Assembly: GCA_949318235.1 (NCBI GenBank)
Contig: OX439130.1
Location: 43,801,804 to 43,865,803 of the forward strand
Length of the DNA stretch: 64,000 nt
Direction: 5' to 3'
Origin: Ecdyonurus torrentis
Lineage: Eukaryota > Arthropoda > Insecta > Ephemeroptera > Heptageniidae
A program made the translations under genes and the position numbers. Shown piece after piece: positions 24,698-40,885 of the stretch; the stretch's first letter is position 1, and every line of letters begins with the position of its first letter. Under the pieces are notes generated by a model. That model was not told the origin of the DNA, searched no databases, and worked only from the letters and a program-made list of their open reading frames with translations.

Positions 24698-25279
24698 GAA
24701 AGTACAAGAGAAAAAATTAGAGCTTGCAAATTGCTGGTGTCATATATATATACAATATTTTTAATGTACACTTTTTTTATTGATTTTATTGTTATTATTA
24801 TTTATTTTTATTTTTTTACACCGAGATTTAAAAGTTTGAAGACTTAAACATTGCGTGTGATAAATTATATTATTTCTTGTGAATATGTCTTAAATTACTT
24901 AAAATCCAACTTTATTCTAAATTCTTCATGTAATTTATATAAAACAACACAAAATTTAAACTGTATATTATATATATATATATATATAATATTATTTCAA
25001 CTGTACACGAATTAAACATGATTTTATTCAAACTACAAGCACATTTTTTTAACAAAATATTTAACGTCTAAATCTACTTTATATATATATTACGTTCTTT
25101 TCTTTTCACTTAATGTTCAATTTTAATTACTCTACATTCTGTAAATAAAGAAGGATTAAAAACAACTTGTTTTTAAAAGTAAAAGTACATATGAGTAGGG
25201 GATCTAACAAGAAATCTTTTATTCCAACCACCAATGTAAAAATAATAATAAAAAGAGTCATTAAAAGAATGTGGTATTA

Positions 25280-25281
<2 letters not shown>
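24698..25281. other. Non-coding AT-rich DNA
   Basis: Only a short TA run near 24968-24990 is notable. Confidence 0.5.

Positions 25282-25369
<88 letters not shown>
25282..25369. repeat. (TA)n microsatellite, about 44 units
   Basis: Pure TA array. Open frames through it encode Tyr-Ile repeats and are artefacts. Confidence 0.95.
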
Positions 25370-25373
<4 letters not shown>

Positions 25374-27173
25374 TAAACAAACTGGATTAATTTTACATAG
25401 ATTTTTTTTATACATAATCAGACTCCATTCTAAATCTCTGTATGTTTTTTATAATGTGAAAAAAGAAGGTAAAAATATAATATAAAAGTGGCTTTGAAAC
25501 TTATAAAATTAATTCATATTTTTTCTACATTACATTTCTTTTATCTTTCTTTTTTTTATGAATTTCGCAGCTAATATTTTTATCCATTTGCAAATAAGTT
25601 TGATTTTATACATTCTGTCTGTTTTATAATTCAATAAAAAAACTTTTAGATTTGATTTAAATTTTGATTTCTATGAATTCATTGAATTTATACACTCTTT
25701 TTTTCAACTCAGAAAAAACTAATTTTATCAATGTGTTTTTATATTAATGAAATGAAATTTGTCGCACTGTGGGATTTGTGAATTACGACTTTGAATGTTG
25801 TATAATAATAATAATAATAAAAATAGTAAATTATATATTAAAATAATATGTTAATAGTATGCTGATTTTAAAGGTTATAAAAGTTATCTCGTAATAAAAG
25901 AATATTATATTTTCATAACAGTAACGTATTCCATAAATAAGTAAAATATTAATAAAAATGTACACGCAACAAAGAAAATTAATTACAAACTATGGTGTAC
26001 AAAATGTATGCGCTTTCATAGCATAAATATTTTTTTGTTGGCTTCTGCTCTGTTTTATTATGTTTTACCACATATAGAGAGGTCGTGCAGCTGAGCTGTA
26101 TTTTTTAAAGGATAACAAGTAATTTTGCTATAAGGTAATGTTGTCGAGGTTACATGAATAACTCATAGTCAATTTTTTCAGTGTATAAAACATAAATTAA
26201 TTATTTAAATTTAAAGACGTAAGAACAATATTTATTATTTATTTTTACCGTTATATACATAACCATAAAGTATACAATTATTATGAAATTGATTAACATA
26301 CGTATATCTGTTATTATATGTTTTTTGTCATTTCATTACTCCTTTTCATTTCTAATATAATTTTAATAACGTTTACACAATTTAATATAACAATATTTGA
26401 AACAAATTTTATGGTGATAAATTTAAACAAAGGGTTATAATATGAATATTGTCTCGGGCAAAACAAAGGAATTTAATTTTGCTACAAAATTTAAATTACA
26501 AAATTTGATCCTAGAATGGTAACGTGACAGCCGAGCGAGTTCACGACATATGTTCGTGACATACAAGTAATTTCTGTCTCACACAAAAAGTATAATATTT
26601 TCATATAAATAAATTCACCTTTTCTAAAAATATTCTGTTAGTATTTCACTCTAGAGAAAAACTTGTTGATTTTTTTATATGAACATAAAATAGGAATAAA
26701 AAGAAAAAGAATACTAGATCTGATAGAACTTTTTAAAAAGCTTATAGTGAAAAGAAAAGAAAAAGAGAAATAAAGTCTATGAAAAGGAGCTTTATTTAAA
26801 GATCATACGCATTCATAATTTACGAGTTATAGAATTTAAATGATTAGCTTGAGGGAAATAAATGTGAAATATTATTTATAAGTTTAAAATTATTTATAAA
26901 TACGTATTGACTGAATTTTTAATGATATCTTATCTTATATCTGCCACTAAATAAAGATTTAAAAATGCGTTAACTAAACACAAATACGTAAAATAAACAA
27001 AGGAAAAGAAAATTACAAGTAGTTAGAAATGATACTCATTAATTAGAAGAAAAAAATACTAACTTTAGTAATTTATTTCAAAAAAAAATTCTGGTAACAA
27101 GTATTTTTTTCTTTCCCTTTAAGTGAAACATTGGGCTAAATACCAACTATAAAAAATAAAACAAATCTAAATG
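25370..27173. other. Non-coding AT-rich DNA
   Basis: No gene. A short imperfect palindrome CACGACATATGTTCGTG lies near 26552. A CA/GA-rich purine block at 26690-26780 has no further structure. Confidence 0.5.
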
Positions 27174-27379
27174 TTAAGCATTATTCACATACCGCATAAA
27201 TTTGACGTGCGTCGACGCGCGTTACAAAGCTGGAACAATGTAGACAAATGGAACCGTTCACATGTAATTTTCAAAAACCATGTGAACGACTCCATTTGTT
27301 TACATTGTTCCAACTTTGTTACGCGCATCGACGCACGTTGACGCGCGTCAAATTTACGCGTCATGTGAATAATACTTTA
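27174..27379. mobile_element. Foldback MITE with GC-rich arms
   Basis: A 206-bp inverted repeat with arms of about 90 bp. The left arm (TATTCACAT, AAATTTGACG, CGTCGACGCGCGTTAC, GGAACAATGTAGACAAATGG, CGTTCACATG) is matched inverted on the right with few changes; the two arms meet around 27265-27287. Outer ends are TTAA at the left and TTTA at the right, suggesting an old TTAA insertion. The right arm has an extra CGTTGACGC unit, so the CG-rich motif is itself repeated. No second copy and no coding capacity. Confidence 0.8.
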
Positions 27380-28148
27380 TTCGTCAAATTATAATAATTA
27401 TATTTTTTACAAAGCAAATCATCCTAAAATTAAATTGAACCATTTCAAATATTATCTTAATGATTGTTTATTTCATTTGTATGATACAGATGAATTTTCC
27501 CGACACCAAAATTCAATTACTTGAGACATTACAATAGCAACTTGACACGTAATTATGTCTCTGCAGATTAACAATATGCTTCAGTTGACATGTGAAAATT
27601 GCCCATGTAACAGCACATCTTGACCACTATTATACTTGTGAATTTGTTTTTGACATAATGGCTGCTTGCTGACGAAGCATTATACTGTATACCTTTGGTC
27701 ACAAGAGGCCACCAAACTTGCTGTTGTACGGTGACCGCTTCACTTGCTCGTTCTAACTTTGTCTTTGTCACTCTTTCGTGATGAGCTTAAAACAATTTTT
27801 TTACTTTATCTAGTTTCTATAAGAAACTTTAAACAAAACACCAAAGGTAAAACTTCATGCACAACGAACGTAAATTAGTAATGATACCATAAAAAGAGAA
27901 ATAAGATGTTATAGCAACTCCAAAATATTTTCCAATATTTTGTATTTTAAGAGTTTCAGAATATTTCACTTTTAGTAAATATTTGTTTTCATTATATTTT
28001 TTTCTGTTTGTAAATTTTGAAAATGAAAAGTTCAATCATTTATATATATATAGTATCTATATATGTTAATAATCCTTCGAATCAATGAGAGACCATTTAT
28101 ATAAGCACACACAATTCACATTAAATATCATGGTTACAGTGCCAATTC
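27380..28148. other. Non-coding DNA with one mildly protein-like frame
   Basis: On the minus strand an open stretch of 72 codons (about 27568-27783) has a mixed composition (LERASEAVTVQQQVWWPLVT) unlike the Ile/Lys/Asn-rich chance frames elsewhere. It has no ATG at its start, no domain and no strong splice sites, so it is not called as a gene. Confidence 0.35.
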
Positions 28149-28454
28149 TTAAAGCCATAGACCAATTAAAACAACATGTACTTTTTAATGAATAAACACG
28201 AAATGGGATCTTCAATACCGATGACAATTTTTACCATCCAACGAGAGAGCGTGCAAATACTGTAAATTATGCAATTTGCATGACTATTCATGTTTCTGAC
28301 GTCAGACACATGCAAAAATTAGTAAAAAACGTTGTGCGGGCTGTATAAATCAAAATTTTCTAATCACTGCTACGGAGCTACAGTTGGGTTTTGGGACAAA
28401 CTAAAGTTATTTGTAAGTCCCATCAAGTGTTTTGTGATATAAATGCTTATGTTG
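28149..28454 (+). mobile_element. TTAA-type MITE, family A, copy 4, 3'-truncated
   Basis: Starts with intact TTAAAGCCATAGACCA and follows the family body to AAATGCTTATGTT, where it stops abruptly before the conserved GGTCTATTCC end and right TTAA. A small internal deletion removes the AATGTTAATGTAGCCC part. The palindrome at 28289-28312 has one change (AGACACATG) but TGACGTCA is kept. Confidence 0.85.
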
Positions 28455-29620
28455 TACTCACAATTGTGATAAATTCAGCACGTATTTTTCTCATAACAAT
28501 AACATTTTAATTTAGCACAAGTTAATGGTAAAATATATTATCACAAGTGAGTAAAACATATTTATTTTACTGGTCACAATTATTATTGTAAAAAATAGTA
28601 CAAATTATGTTGTTATTAATGATCAAAATAAATAAAATTAATACTACTTTTCTTCTTTACTATAGTACTAGTGAAGAATGATTCTTCCTTCAAAGGTTTT
28701 TGTCAAATTCAATTTCAAATTCAAAATTCTTTCAAATTCAAAATTCTTTATTCATTTCTTTCATCCTATACACAGAGTACACAGAAATATGCATTAGTCC
28801 AAGTTATTGCTTAAAAAAAACACATGCCATTGAAAAATGATAGCCAAACATATACAAAAACAATTGCACAATTTAAAAATAAAAAAAGACATTTTTTTTT
28901 AAATGACTACTTATCTGAGTCGTTAATAAACTCATCGACTGAATAATACTGTTTATTTAACAAAAATGTTAAAATGTTTCTTCCGTAATATGATAAGATA
29001 AGAATAAGTAGGAGCTGTTACTTGATAATAATATATCAGAATTGACTTCCATGTTAACTATAAGTGAAAACAAACATTTCACAAGTTATAGGTATTGCAT
29101 ACATTGTTAATTTTCCCTCGTTGCCAATTATTATGCATGTGACGTCCATATTATATAAAGTGGAATATGCATATACATATATATTTGTTTGTATAACTGT
29201 ATTATATATGCACTAGCATGAGAAGAGACGCTTATATTTCCCACATCAGCTGTCAATTAAAATTAATTAAAAATAGCTCTCGTGATTCGTGGAACATGAT
29301 CACGTGACCCAGCATTATTATTATTAACCAATTAAAATTCTTAAAACTTCCAAAGCTGATTTTTTTTAACTACGAGTTGGTCCAGAGCATGTCTTGACAG
29401 ATGACAGTACTACAAAATTTTGAATGGTAATTTTTTTGGGGGGTCACTTGATTATGATCCACCAATAACAAGAGCTATTTTAATTTACAGCTACTGTCCA
29501 TCTGATGTTAGATAATATAAGCGTCTAAGTTGTTGTTGTTTGAAATATAGACGCCACTATAAACCACCAAATTTACTAATTTTTTAATCAAACCTACTTT
29601 TTTTTTTTCTTTTTTTTTTT
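28455..29620. other. Non-coding AT-rich DNA
   Basis: Short iterated TTCAAATTCAAAATTC motifs at 28705-28750 form a weak local repeat. No gene recognised. Confidence 0.5.
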
Positions 29621-29702
29621 TTTGCTTGCCATATTGTGTTATTGTGCTATACACCAATCCCAGTCCAAGACATTGTCTTATCGACAGGTAAGGACTTTCC
29701 AA
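29621..29702. repeat. Dispersed repeat R1, copy 2
   Basis: Matches 17049-17138 in the same orientation, from TTGCTTGCCATATTGTGTTA to TAAGGACTTTCCAA. It is preceded by a T-rich run and followed by AATTAATTAATTAATT. The GC-rich segment that follows copy 1 is absent, so R1 itself is the shared unit. Confidence 0.8.
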
Positions 29703-32082
29703 TTAATTAATTAATTCAACTATTAAAAAAATAATTCCTGAAAGATTTTGTTTTAACTTTAGAGAATGAAGTTTCAAAAAAATAATGAACTAAAAGAATG
29801 ACATCAAACTGAATAAACTAAAAAATATCTTGTTATTTAAGTCACAAACTAACTAAAAAAAATTATATAATATAGTTTTTTTCTCTCTAGAACAAAAGCA
29901 TGAATACAAATGACCAACAAAGTGAAGTTTTGTAAAACATTCTTTAAATTCTGTATGTCACGTTGTAAAATATACGAGGAAATTTTTTAAAATTGAAGTG
30001 TCAAAAATGTTAAATTAAAACAATGTTTAATGATAAAAAAAATGTAAATTTATTATGATAAACTCTAAAATGTAGGACAATAAAAATATATGGCAAGTGA
30101 TAACGGTAATGATGTTAAAATAAACACAAAAGATACTCATTTTTGTTTACTATATATTTATAATATTTTTATTTTTTTACTAACTAATCACATGACACAA
30201 TACGTCGATATTTTGAGGTATATTTACATGTTGTTGTTATTTCTATTGATGGACTTAAAAAAAATTAAGGAACTAAGAAACCTACCAGGGTTTAAATTGC
30301 ATGTATTGCATTAAAAAGTAAGTAGACGCTAACACAAAAGTTCACTAAATACGTATAACTTTTTAAACTAGAAAATTTATTTTGTAAATTATTGACCATA
30401 AAAGTTTTTTTTATATATTTCAATTTTTTAGCATGTCCAAGGCTTTATTACAAAGCATAAATCAAATTTTATCTTCTTTTCAATGTCTCTTATAGAAATA
30501 TACCTTTTAATTATTTGAAACTAGTGTATCTAGTCTAGATACAAATTAAATGTGTGTCTATAAGGCAGTAAAAAAATATTTTTTCGTCACTGTTATGTGC
30601 ATAAATATTTGATCAAAATTATATATATATATTTTTTATAGCTCATGTATGAAACAAAATTGACTTAATTTTGTCATTTTAGAAATAACTGGGAATTAAA
30701 ATATTTCATATTACGACTTGATATAACCAAATTTTTTAAAGTGTGAAGGAAAAAAAAATGAAAATTTAATTAATTAATAAAAAAAATTTTCGTTGGTATA
30801 GAGTATTTGCTAAACATTTTTTTTATTAATATTGAATGAAAGTTAATTAAAATGTCAATACGTTAATAAAGAGAGATTCCATATTTTGGAATTCTAAACA
30901 TCTGAAATTTTCTATACATCAAAATATAATCCAGTTATATTGGAAAATGTTGCTGGCTTGAAGCTAGAGAGCAAGCCTATAATATACAACCGCACATTAT
31001 GATGTTTGAAAAGATGAAATTTATATAATAAATAAATAACGTGTGTATTTACACAGTACACGCATGAGCAAAATATTGCTGTTTTAAAGAACTACAAGAA
31101 TTAATGTTCAAAACTTGAAATTAAATAACATTCAAACTATTAAACATAATATTTCAATTTCAGGATGCATCTTTCTATATTTTTATTTCTTATATTGTCT
31201 AATCTTGTGGGGTTGGGTGGATTTTCAAATTGATGTATACGCTTGTGCATTTCAACGAGCATAAAACAACATTCACAAGCCTATGAAAAAATTACCATTC
31301 TGTGCCAATTAAAAAAAAAAGCAATAACTTCTGTTGATTTTAATAGGTTAAAAATTTACTGTTTACATACAAAAAAAAAAATAAACTAATGATATAAATA
31401 CACATTTATTTTTTTATTAAAATAGCTTAATACAATGTTAGTCCTACGCTGGACGATATACTCTGTATTAGCTCGAAGTTTTACGCAACCGTCGCGTAGC
31501 AATTTTTTCTTGGATTGCAAAACAATTTTTTTTTTGTAACAGCTAGAAATGTTATGATATATTTTTCATACTGTTATGTACATATTTTGAAGATGGAATG
31601 AAAACAAAATTTAATAAGACTTTAAAAAAAATGAAATTTCTTTATTATAAGAGAAAAAAATACCCTCAGGACATCATATTAAAACATAAAATTATTATTA
31701 TTGTACATAATATATGCTTAACCTTTTTTTTTATAAATATACGAGTAATTGTCCTATATTTCACTCTCATTTTAATTTTCTAGCAAATTTTATCACAAAT
31801 TAAAATGCATTATACGAAATTATGGCACCATTGTGGCAGTTTCTTAATGATTTTTCAATTAATATATAATATTTATATAAAATTAGTGTATCAATAATAT
31901 AAGCGTGTATATATGTATTGTAAGGAGTGTTTACTATTATATAAACTTATTTTAATTTTATTTATTTCAAAATCCACGCCTATGTTGCATAATTGTGGTG
32001 ATTATGCAAAGTATATTTATTACAAATTTACATTAAAATTTTAGAAAGTCTCTCATTATTTGTATTGAAATTACATTCTCAC
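29703..32082. other. Non-coding AT-rich DNA
   Basis: Open frames at 30090-30314 and 31598-31783 are AT-driven. The block 31440-31500 is slightly GC-richer (ACGCAACCGTCGCGTAG) without any recognised identity. Confidence 0.5.
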
Positions 32083-32482
32083 TTAAAGCCCTTGTCAACT
32101 TACTTTTTTATGATTTAGAATACTAGATTGATAATTATCATACCTTATTATCCATGAATTAGACACCAGCACGTAAATTTTGTATTTATTTTCATTTATT
32201 TTCTTTTTGACAGTTATTTCACGTATCTGACGTCACGATGTACCGCCGCCAATCACAGTCACCGCTCTGGTCACGTGATAAATTTAAGCACCTTTCTCAA
32301 GTTCTTTGCCCCTATCACGACCCCATCGGTACATTGTGACGTCAGATGCGTGAAATAACTGCTAAAATCAATAAAAAAAAATAACAACTCAACATGTTGG
32401 TGTCTAATTCATGGATAATAAGGTATGGTAATTATCAATCTAGTATTCTAATTATAAAAAAGTAAGTTGACAAGGGCTTTAA
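32083..32482. mobile_element. TTAA-flanked foldback MITE, 400 bp
   Basis: Intact TTAA at both ends, then inverted arms of about 170 bp running from AGCCCTTGTCAACTTACTTT through GATTGATAATTA, CATGAATTAGACACCA, CAGTTATTTCACG and TCTGACGTCAC to GTACCG. The centre (about 32255-32325) is a unique GC-richer loop with GGTCACGTGATAA. Arms differ at only a few sites, so the insertion is fairly young. TTAA is the signature target of piggyBac elements (family knowledge). No coding capacity. Confidence 0.92.
32228..32235. promoter_or_regulatory. TGACGTCA octamer in left arm of foldback
   Basis: CRE/ATF consensus octamer, repeated in the right arm at about 32337-32344. Its presence in both arms follows from the inverted repeat. 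Function is inferred only. Confidence 0.5.
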
Positions 32483-33115
32483 TTTATAGTGATTTATTTT
32501 ATTTTCTAATATCATATATAGACACATTTATTATTCAATTTTATATAATATAGAATGTACAGTACTAAACTTTAAAGGTATAAAATTTTAAATGTTATAT
32601 AAATATACATAAAAGCTATGATTTTACTATACCAAATTGACCTAAAATGTTTCACTCTACACACACGCTTATATTTGTATTTAATGGAGTCTATTTTATA
32701 TAATATATATTATGAATAATAAAATATATATTTAATATGTAAATTTATTCACTATTATAGTGTTCATATTATTTTTTGTATTATAACTTTTGTTATAGTT
32801 TGTTAATATTTTCTCAACCGGAAGCTTTTCTTTTTTCGTGCAGTTTTATACTAATTACTAATTGATTATAAAACTACACTCATGGTCTAGTGGAGAGACC
32901 TTTCACTCAAATTTTGGAAATTCCGAGCTGCTAACGTGAGTTAGGAGTGATGGTTTAAAAAAATGTATGTTGTATTCGGGAGACATTTGCATTTACAATA
33001 TGACTACCAATCCCGTTCTAAAAAAAAAAAGTATTGGAGTGGAATTATAATCCAGTCTAACGTTTGCAAGTATGTAAAAACCTGTAAATGAGAAGATTTT
33101 GATACATTTTTAACA
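32483..33115. other. Non-coding AT-rich DNA
   Basis: TGGTCTAGTGG at about 32883 fits the tRNA A-box consensus, but no matching B box follows, so no tRNA or SINE is called. Confidence 0.45.
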
Positions 33116-33451
33116 TTAAGGCGGGAAATCAGGTACTGCGGGATTTGACTAAAAAATTGCAAAGAAAGAAAAATCTGAAATTTTTCACAATGATACATTA
33201 GGATATGGTATCTTCAAAAATGTAAAAAAATGTAAGGTCACCATGCTAAATTTTAAATTATGATTTTTTTAAAGTTTTAGTCCCATAAGAGCCCATGTTA
33301 ATTTCAATAATTATTTTCTCTCTTATCTGATGGTCACTTCTGACAATTTTATCATAGGTAGCTGTTACAAATAAATTTCAAATGGCATCATAAAGTTTTG
33401 ACGTTTTTTTTTTTAATTTTGATATAAAAGCCATCCATATACAACCGTTAA
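33116..33451 (+). mobile_element. TTAA-type MITE, family B, degraded copy
   Basis: Bounded by TTAA at both ends and 336 bp long, close to the intact copies at 49835 and 59103. It shares the order of blocks: AATCTGAAATTTTTCACAAT, then ATGATAC, GGTCACCATG, CCCATAAGAGCCCATGTTAA, and a decayed TTTTGATATAAAAGCC near the end. Terminal GC-rich motifs are heavily mutated, so this copy is old. Confidence 0.7.
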
Positions 33452-34309
33452 GACATTTTTGAAAGCTAGCATTTTGTTCTCGCTAATACAGTATATATAT
33501 GAGCCACTGATAGTAAAATCCATCAACAATTCACTAACTTATTTGAGACGACCACAAAACTACCCAGATACGTGAGATATCATGTTTGAATGGAGCATGT
33601 AAAATTATTATTATCAATGTTTGTGTTGGTCTAATACTGTGTTGTGGGCAACATGAGTCGTTACTTTACCGTCAGTTTCCCACTACTACGTAGTTTACAC
33701 TTATTCATACAAAAAAAAATTACTTCATTCTTTTACTTTACAATTCAATATTTAAAATTATGTACCTAATATAAGTGATACATAAAATTTTAATTGATAA
33801 CCAACACTTGTTTATCTTACAATAGCTCCATAGTTTGTAGTCATGATCATTATATATATCACAGTTTTACAAAACTATAATAATGAAGGTAATTCCGTGG
33901 TTTCTCTTCCATGGCTGCACAAAATTTCAATTTATATTATATGCAATTAGTACCACCATGATGTCACCGCACTCGCTTTGTCACAAGAAATCGCCCCTAG
34001 TCTGCCTAACGAGCAAAAAATGAGATTATACCTTTTACTTAATGTCATAAGTAAGCTGCAACTCTTTGTATAGCTTTTATAATAGACATAAAATGGTTTA
34101 AAAAATTATTTTTTATCAAAGTTGCCATTTTTAGTGTTTTAAAAAATTATAAGAAAATATTTTACTGTACGTATTTATTTTTCCTTAAAATGAAAATCAT
34201 AATAATCCTAAGTGGAATATTTGGCTTATTAATAAATCTAATACCACTGGAATACTACTTTACTTCACACCCTTTTTAGATATATAATGAAGGCCTATAA
34301 TACAATACA
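33452..34309. other. Non-coding AT-rich DNA
   Basis: No gene or repeat recognised. Confidence 0.5.
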
Positions 34310-34520
34310 AGGTTTAATTATCGCAAACCAAAAATGGGATGCAAAATTAATGCTAATTTTTTACGAAGACCATGCAAGAAAACGCTAAATAACTGCAAAG
34401 TATGCAATATATGCGTGATTTTTGTTTCAATATAACGTCATGCTGAATATATGTATGCGTGAAATTGTTGTGGTGGTTGCATAAGTTGAATTTTGTTTGC
34501 GTTTCTGGATATTTTATAAA
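34310..34520 (+). mobile_element. Remote relative of MITE family A
   Basis: The order of blocks AAAATGGGAT, AATTTTTTACGAAG, AACTGCAAAGTATGCAAT, AACGTCATG, GTGGTGGTTGCATAAGTTG parallels family A, but with many substitutions and no TTAA ends or TGACGTCA. It is either a very old copy or a sister family. Confidence 0.45.
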
Positions 34521-34789
34521 CTACTTTTAAGATTAAAAATTGAACTACTTTTTATATCATAAAAAAAGAAATAATTACAATATTAATAATTATTTACGCA
34601 TATACATATACATTTGATTAAATTTTATTCATTCGAGAAAAATAGAAGTTATAATAATTCTTTTTATTCATGAAATTAATAGCCACATTTTATTTAATCT
34701 ATAAAAATTTAATTAAACTTGCCTATTTTTAATTGTACTTGTTAAAAATAAAACTCTTGATTATAATATATACTATAATATATAGTATA

Positions 34790-34792
<3 letters not shown>
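34521..34792. other. Non-coding AT-rich DNA
   Basis: No feature seen. Confidence 0.45.

Positions 34793-34886
<94 letters not shown>
34793..34886. repeat. (TA)n microsatellite, about 47 units
   Basis: Pure TA array bordered on both sides by interrupted TATAGTATA and CTATAATATA repeats, which extend the self-complementary region to about 34765-34920. Confidence 0.95.
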
Positions 34887-37549
<2,663 letters not shown>

Positions 37550-37598
37550 AAGAGGCCAAAAAAACGTACATACCCACTTACATGGTCCTCTGACTTTT
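37550..37598 (-). repeat. Dispersed repeat R2, copy 1
   Basis: On the minus strand: AAAGTCAGAGGACCATGTAA, then GTGGGTATGTACGTTTTTTT and GGCCTCTTAA. It matches 44763-44810 on the + strand at roughly four of five positions. In both copies one frame reads VRG-CK---C--FWPL, which may be residual coding similarity. Confidence 0.6.
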
Positions 37599-40500
37599 AA
37601 TTTAACAATAATCACACGTCAGAGTGTTTCATAATTTCAGCTTTACACAGTACATATAATTATAAGTTTATTCTTATTAATTATATGCAATTCAAAATAT
37701 TAATCAACTTTACAGATATTTACTGAATAGAAAAGAAGGTATAGACATTTATCTCAGATTTCAGACATTCTGTTACATAGAATAAAGTATAAATATTATT
37801 TAAACTCTATTTCATTTCACATTTATACATATAATGTTTAAATTAGAAATTGCAATTTTTATACAAGAAAAATAGCGATTGTTTATAGTATCATTTATAT
37901 ATATATATTTTTTTTAAAGAAAAATAACAAGAATAAAAACAATACTTAATACTCTGTATAAAATCTGAAATCACTTTTTTATATAAATATTTCTTTTCAA
38001 AAATAACCCCAAAATATAAGCTTTTTGATATTTTTAATACGACTTGTTGAATAATACAGTACAATGCTAATAATATTCTTGTTTTTATCTTCTTTTTTTC
38101 TTTTTTTTTTTTCTGTAGTGCCCATACAATATTTTTTTTAAGCAATATATAATTAATAATAATTTTATTTTGACCAGCATGACATGTACTTATACTTACA
38201 AAAGTGACAGTATAAATTCATGATCATGATATGCAACGGAGTATAAAGTACACTGTATACTGTACTCATACTTTTAGTAAGATTTTTCTTTTCAATATTA
38301 TTTATTTGTATTATTTGCCATATTGATTTATTTGCTAATTTGTTTATTTACCTCTGCACGTAATCTCGTTGTTGTTGTATTGTTTTAACTTTTAACTTTT
38401 AACTTTAATCATAATGAAGTTTTTATAAACTTTATTGTTATTTAATCACCAAAGCCTGTAGTTGCAAAGTACTAAGTTACTTTTCTCGTTTGTCAATCAA
38501 AGTGTAGCGTTGAGGTGGGGTTGGAGGCGTGGGATCAACACACGTCTGACACACAGGAGAACAAAAAAACAACAAGGTCACACAAAGAAACAAAAACTTG
38601 TGATGTTTCGCTCAATCAATCATTGTCTTTGTTATATCAAGCTTAGTATCTATCTTATATTTTCTGACATATCAAGCGTGATGGATTTGAATTTATTTTT
38701 ACTGGTTTGAATTTCAGCTATCATTCTATAACTTCAAAGAAAATATAAATATCATGTTAAATTAAATTTAAAAGAACGAAGTAATTGATATAAATTTAAT
38801 AAAAAATACATTTTTGTATGTGTGTTACTATTATAGAGATTTTAATTCTTTCATTTTAATTTTGCCTCATAATAATTCAATTTTGTCATCCTAGATAAAA
38901 GATTTTTACAAATAAAATAGTTTTAATTTGTATAAAAGCTAAAACAAAGCTATTTTTTAACAAAGCTGAAATAATACTTAACAAGTAAAACATATTAAAA
39001 ATTCACGCACATATAAAAATCTAAAATTAAAGTGTAAAGAACAAAGAGCATGTGTTAAAAGAACAATTTTTTTTTTTTTATTTGTTGTATCATCAACATT
39101 TATATTGTAGATTTCGCTCTCTGGGTTCACAATTTTTGTATTAAAGGAATAGTCAATGTTAAAACAGAAGGAAAAAAAACTGAGAAATATAATATTATTT
39201 GTTACGTGCATTTCGTATTATTTTGTAATTTTTCTAATGCATTAGAAATGCTAATACCATTCAAAAATTTGAATACATATTTTTATTTTGTTCCATAAAT
39301 TATGAATATTATAGAATCGGAGATTAAAATAAATTAAGTTTCAGGACTCCATAATATTGAATAAGTCACACAACTATGTTGTACTTTACAGGACACACGC
39401 TTTTGATATTTTATTTACCATTCAAAAACTTACGACAAATTTGCAATGTTATTTATATGAGGAAAAATACATGCTAAATTATATTATAATATCACAATTA
39501 TGTGATCATTCTGCTTAAGCAGAATACTATTAATTTACTATCCAAGTACTATCAACACATTATTTTCTTAACCATTATAAAAAGTAAAAGAATTGCTTTA
39601 CGTCTTCTTTTTAGGAGTGATTTCTATCCGTATATAGGACACACACCCCTGTATATAGCCTCTTCAGTCTCCGACTTTTTTAAAAATTATTTCAGTGTTG
39701 AAAAATTTAACCATGTTTTTGTGTGGCTCTCAGAATGACAAAAATAATTAAAATATGCTTCTTTTGTGAAAAAGGTTGTCTTACTTTTGCGAACCTCCTA
39801 CTCTCTCTAGAATGCTCAAAATAGCTTTAAAATTCGCGTAAATTCAGGGGCGTTTTCTGGTCCAATTGCTGTATTTTTATCTCAATTTATTAAAACAAAA
39901 AGTCTATTTTTTGTTGAATTATCTGATGTCTACTGCATTGTATACTGGGACTGAAGATATAGTATAGTATATCACGGTTATGAAGACCTGCTACACTGTC
40001 ACTGTAGCCGTATATTGTAGATTCAGATCCATATGTAGATAGGTTATATTGTTCTAACAGTAAGTAGTATGTTAGTCAATCAAAGATCATGATTAAACAA
40101 TGTATCACATCATATTCATTAACCACACGTTATATTACAATCACCCGCAGCAGTTCAAGCATAAGGCTCTCGCGCCTTGCCTTTATAGTGTCTATACCTT
40201 TATGCAACTCTCTTACTCTATTCTCCCATATAAGGGGGGTTAGGTGTAAAAGTGTGTTACACATGCGAAATCAAGGCTCATTCCTTTGTTTCAAAATTAT
40301 ATCAGATTTTTGAATTAAGACGATTTTTACTTTAATTTTTAAGTACTAATAATACAAGTATTTATTTAACTACTAGCAGTAATTTACTAATTTGAAGAGC
40401 ACAATACAAATAATACAATTTTTGTTTACATAATATAAAAATATTTCTATACAATTCTCTAAACTGTACCTTTAAAAATAAAGAAATAAAAGAAAACAAC

Positions 40501-40824
40501 ACGAGTATTGTTGTTAAATTTTGTGTGTGACCCTCGTTATAACACTATTATAAACCAACAACATTTTTTTTTTGGTATAGCCAGAGAAAACCGCTGAGTA
40601 GAGCTCATTATTTTATGATACTTTCTTTTAAGAAGTTCTGACTTTAACGTTACAATTTTTATTATCTACTCTATTTTTAGTTCTTTAGAATACTTGCCAT
40701 TTCTTATAGTAATATGATAGTCTTCCTTTAACAATCGTATATTATTTAGTAAGAAGTTTTACCATGGTTAGTATATATTTTACTTGAGGCATTATTATAT
40801 TATTTTGCGAATATGCTAAGTTAG

Positions 40825-40827
<3 letters not shown>
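37599..40827. other. Non-coding AT-rich DNA
   Basis: The block 38490-38600 (GTGGGGTTGGAGGCGTGGGA) and the block 40140-40270 are less AT-rich but no gene, RNA or terminal repeat is recognised. Other open frames here are AT-driven. Confidence 0.45.

Positions 40828-40882
<55 letters not shown>
40828..40882 (+). repeat. (CT)n microsatellite, about 27 units
   Basis: Perfect CT array, followed by ACACATACACACG. Confidence 0.95.

Positions 40883-40885
<3 letters not shown>

Noticed and set aside
32883..32893. TGGTCTAGTGG, a match to the tRNA A box
   Set aside because: No B box (GGTTCRANNCC) follows at tRNA distance and no cloverleaf can be drawn.
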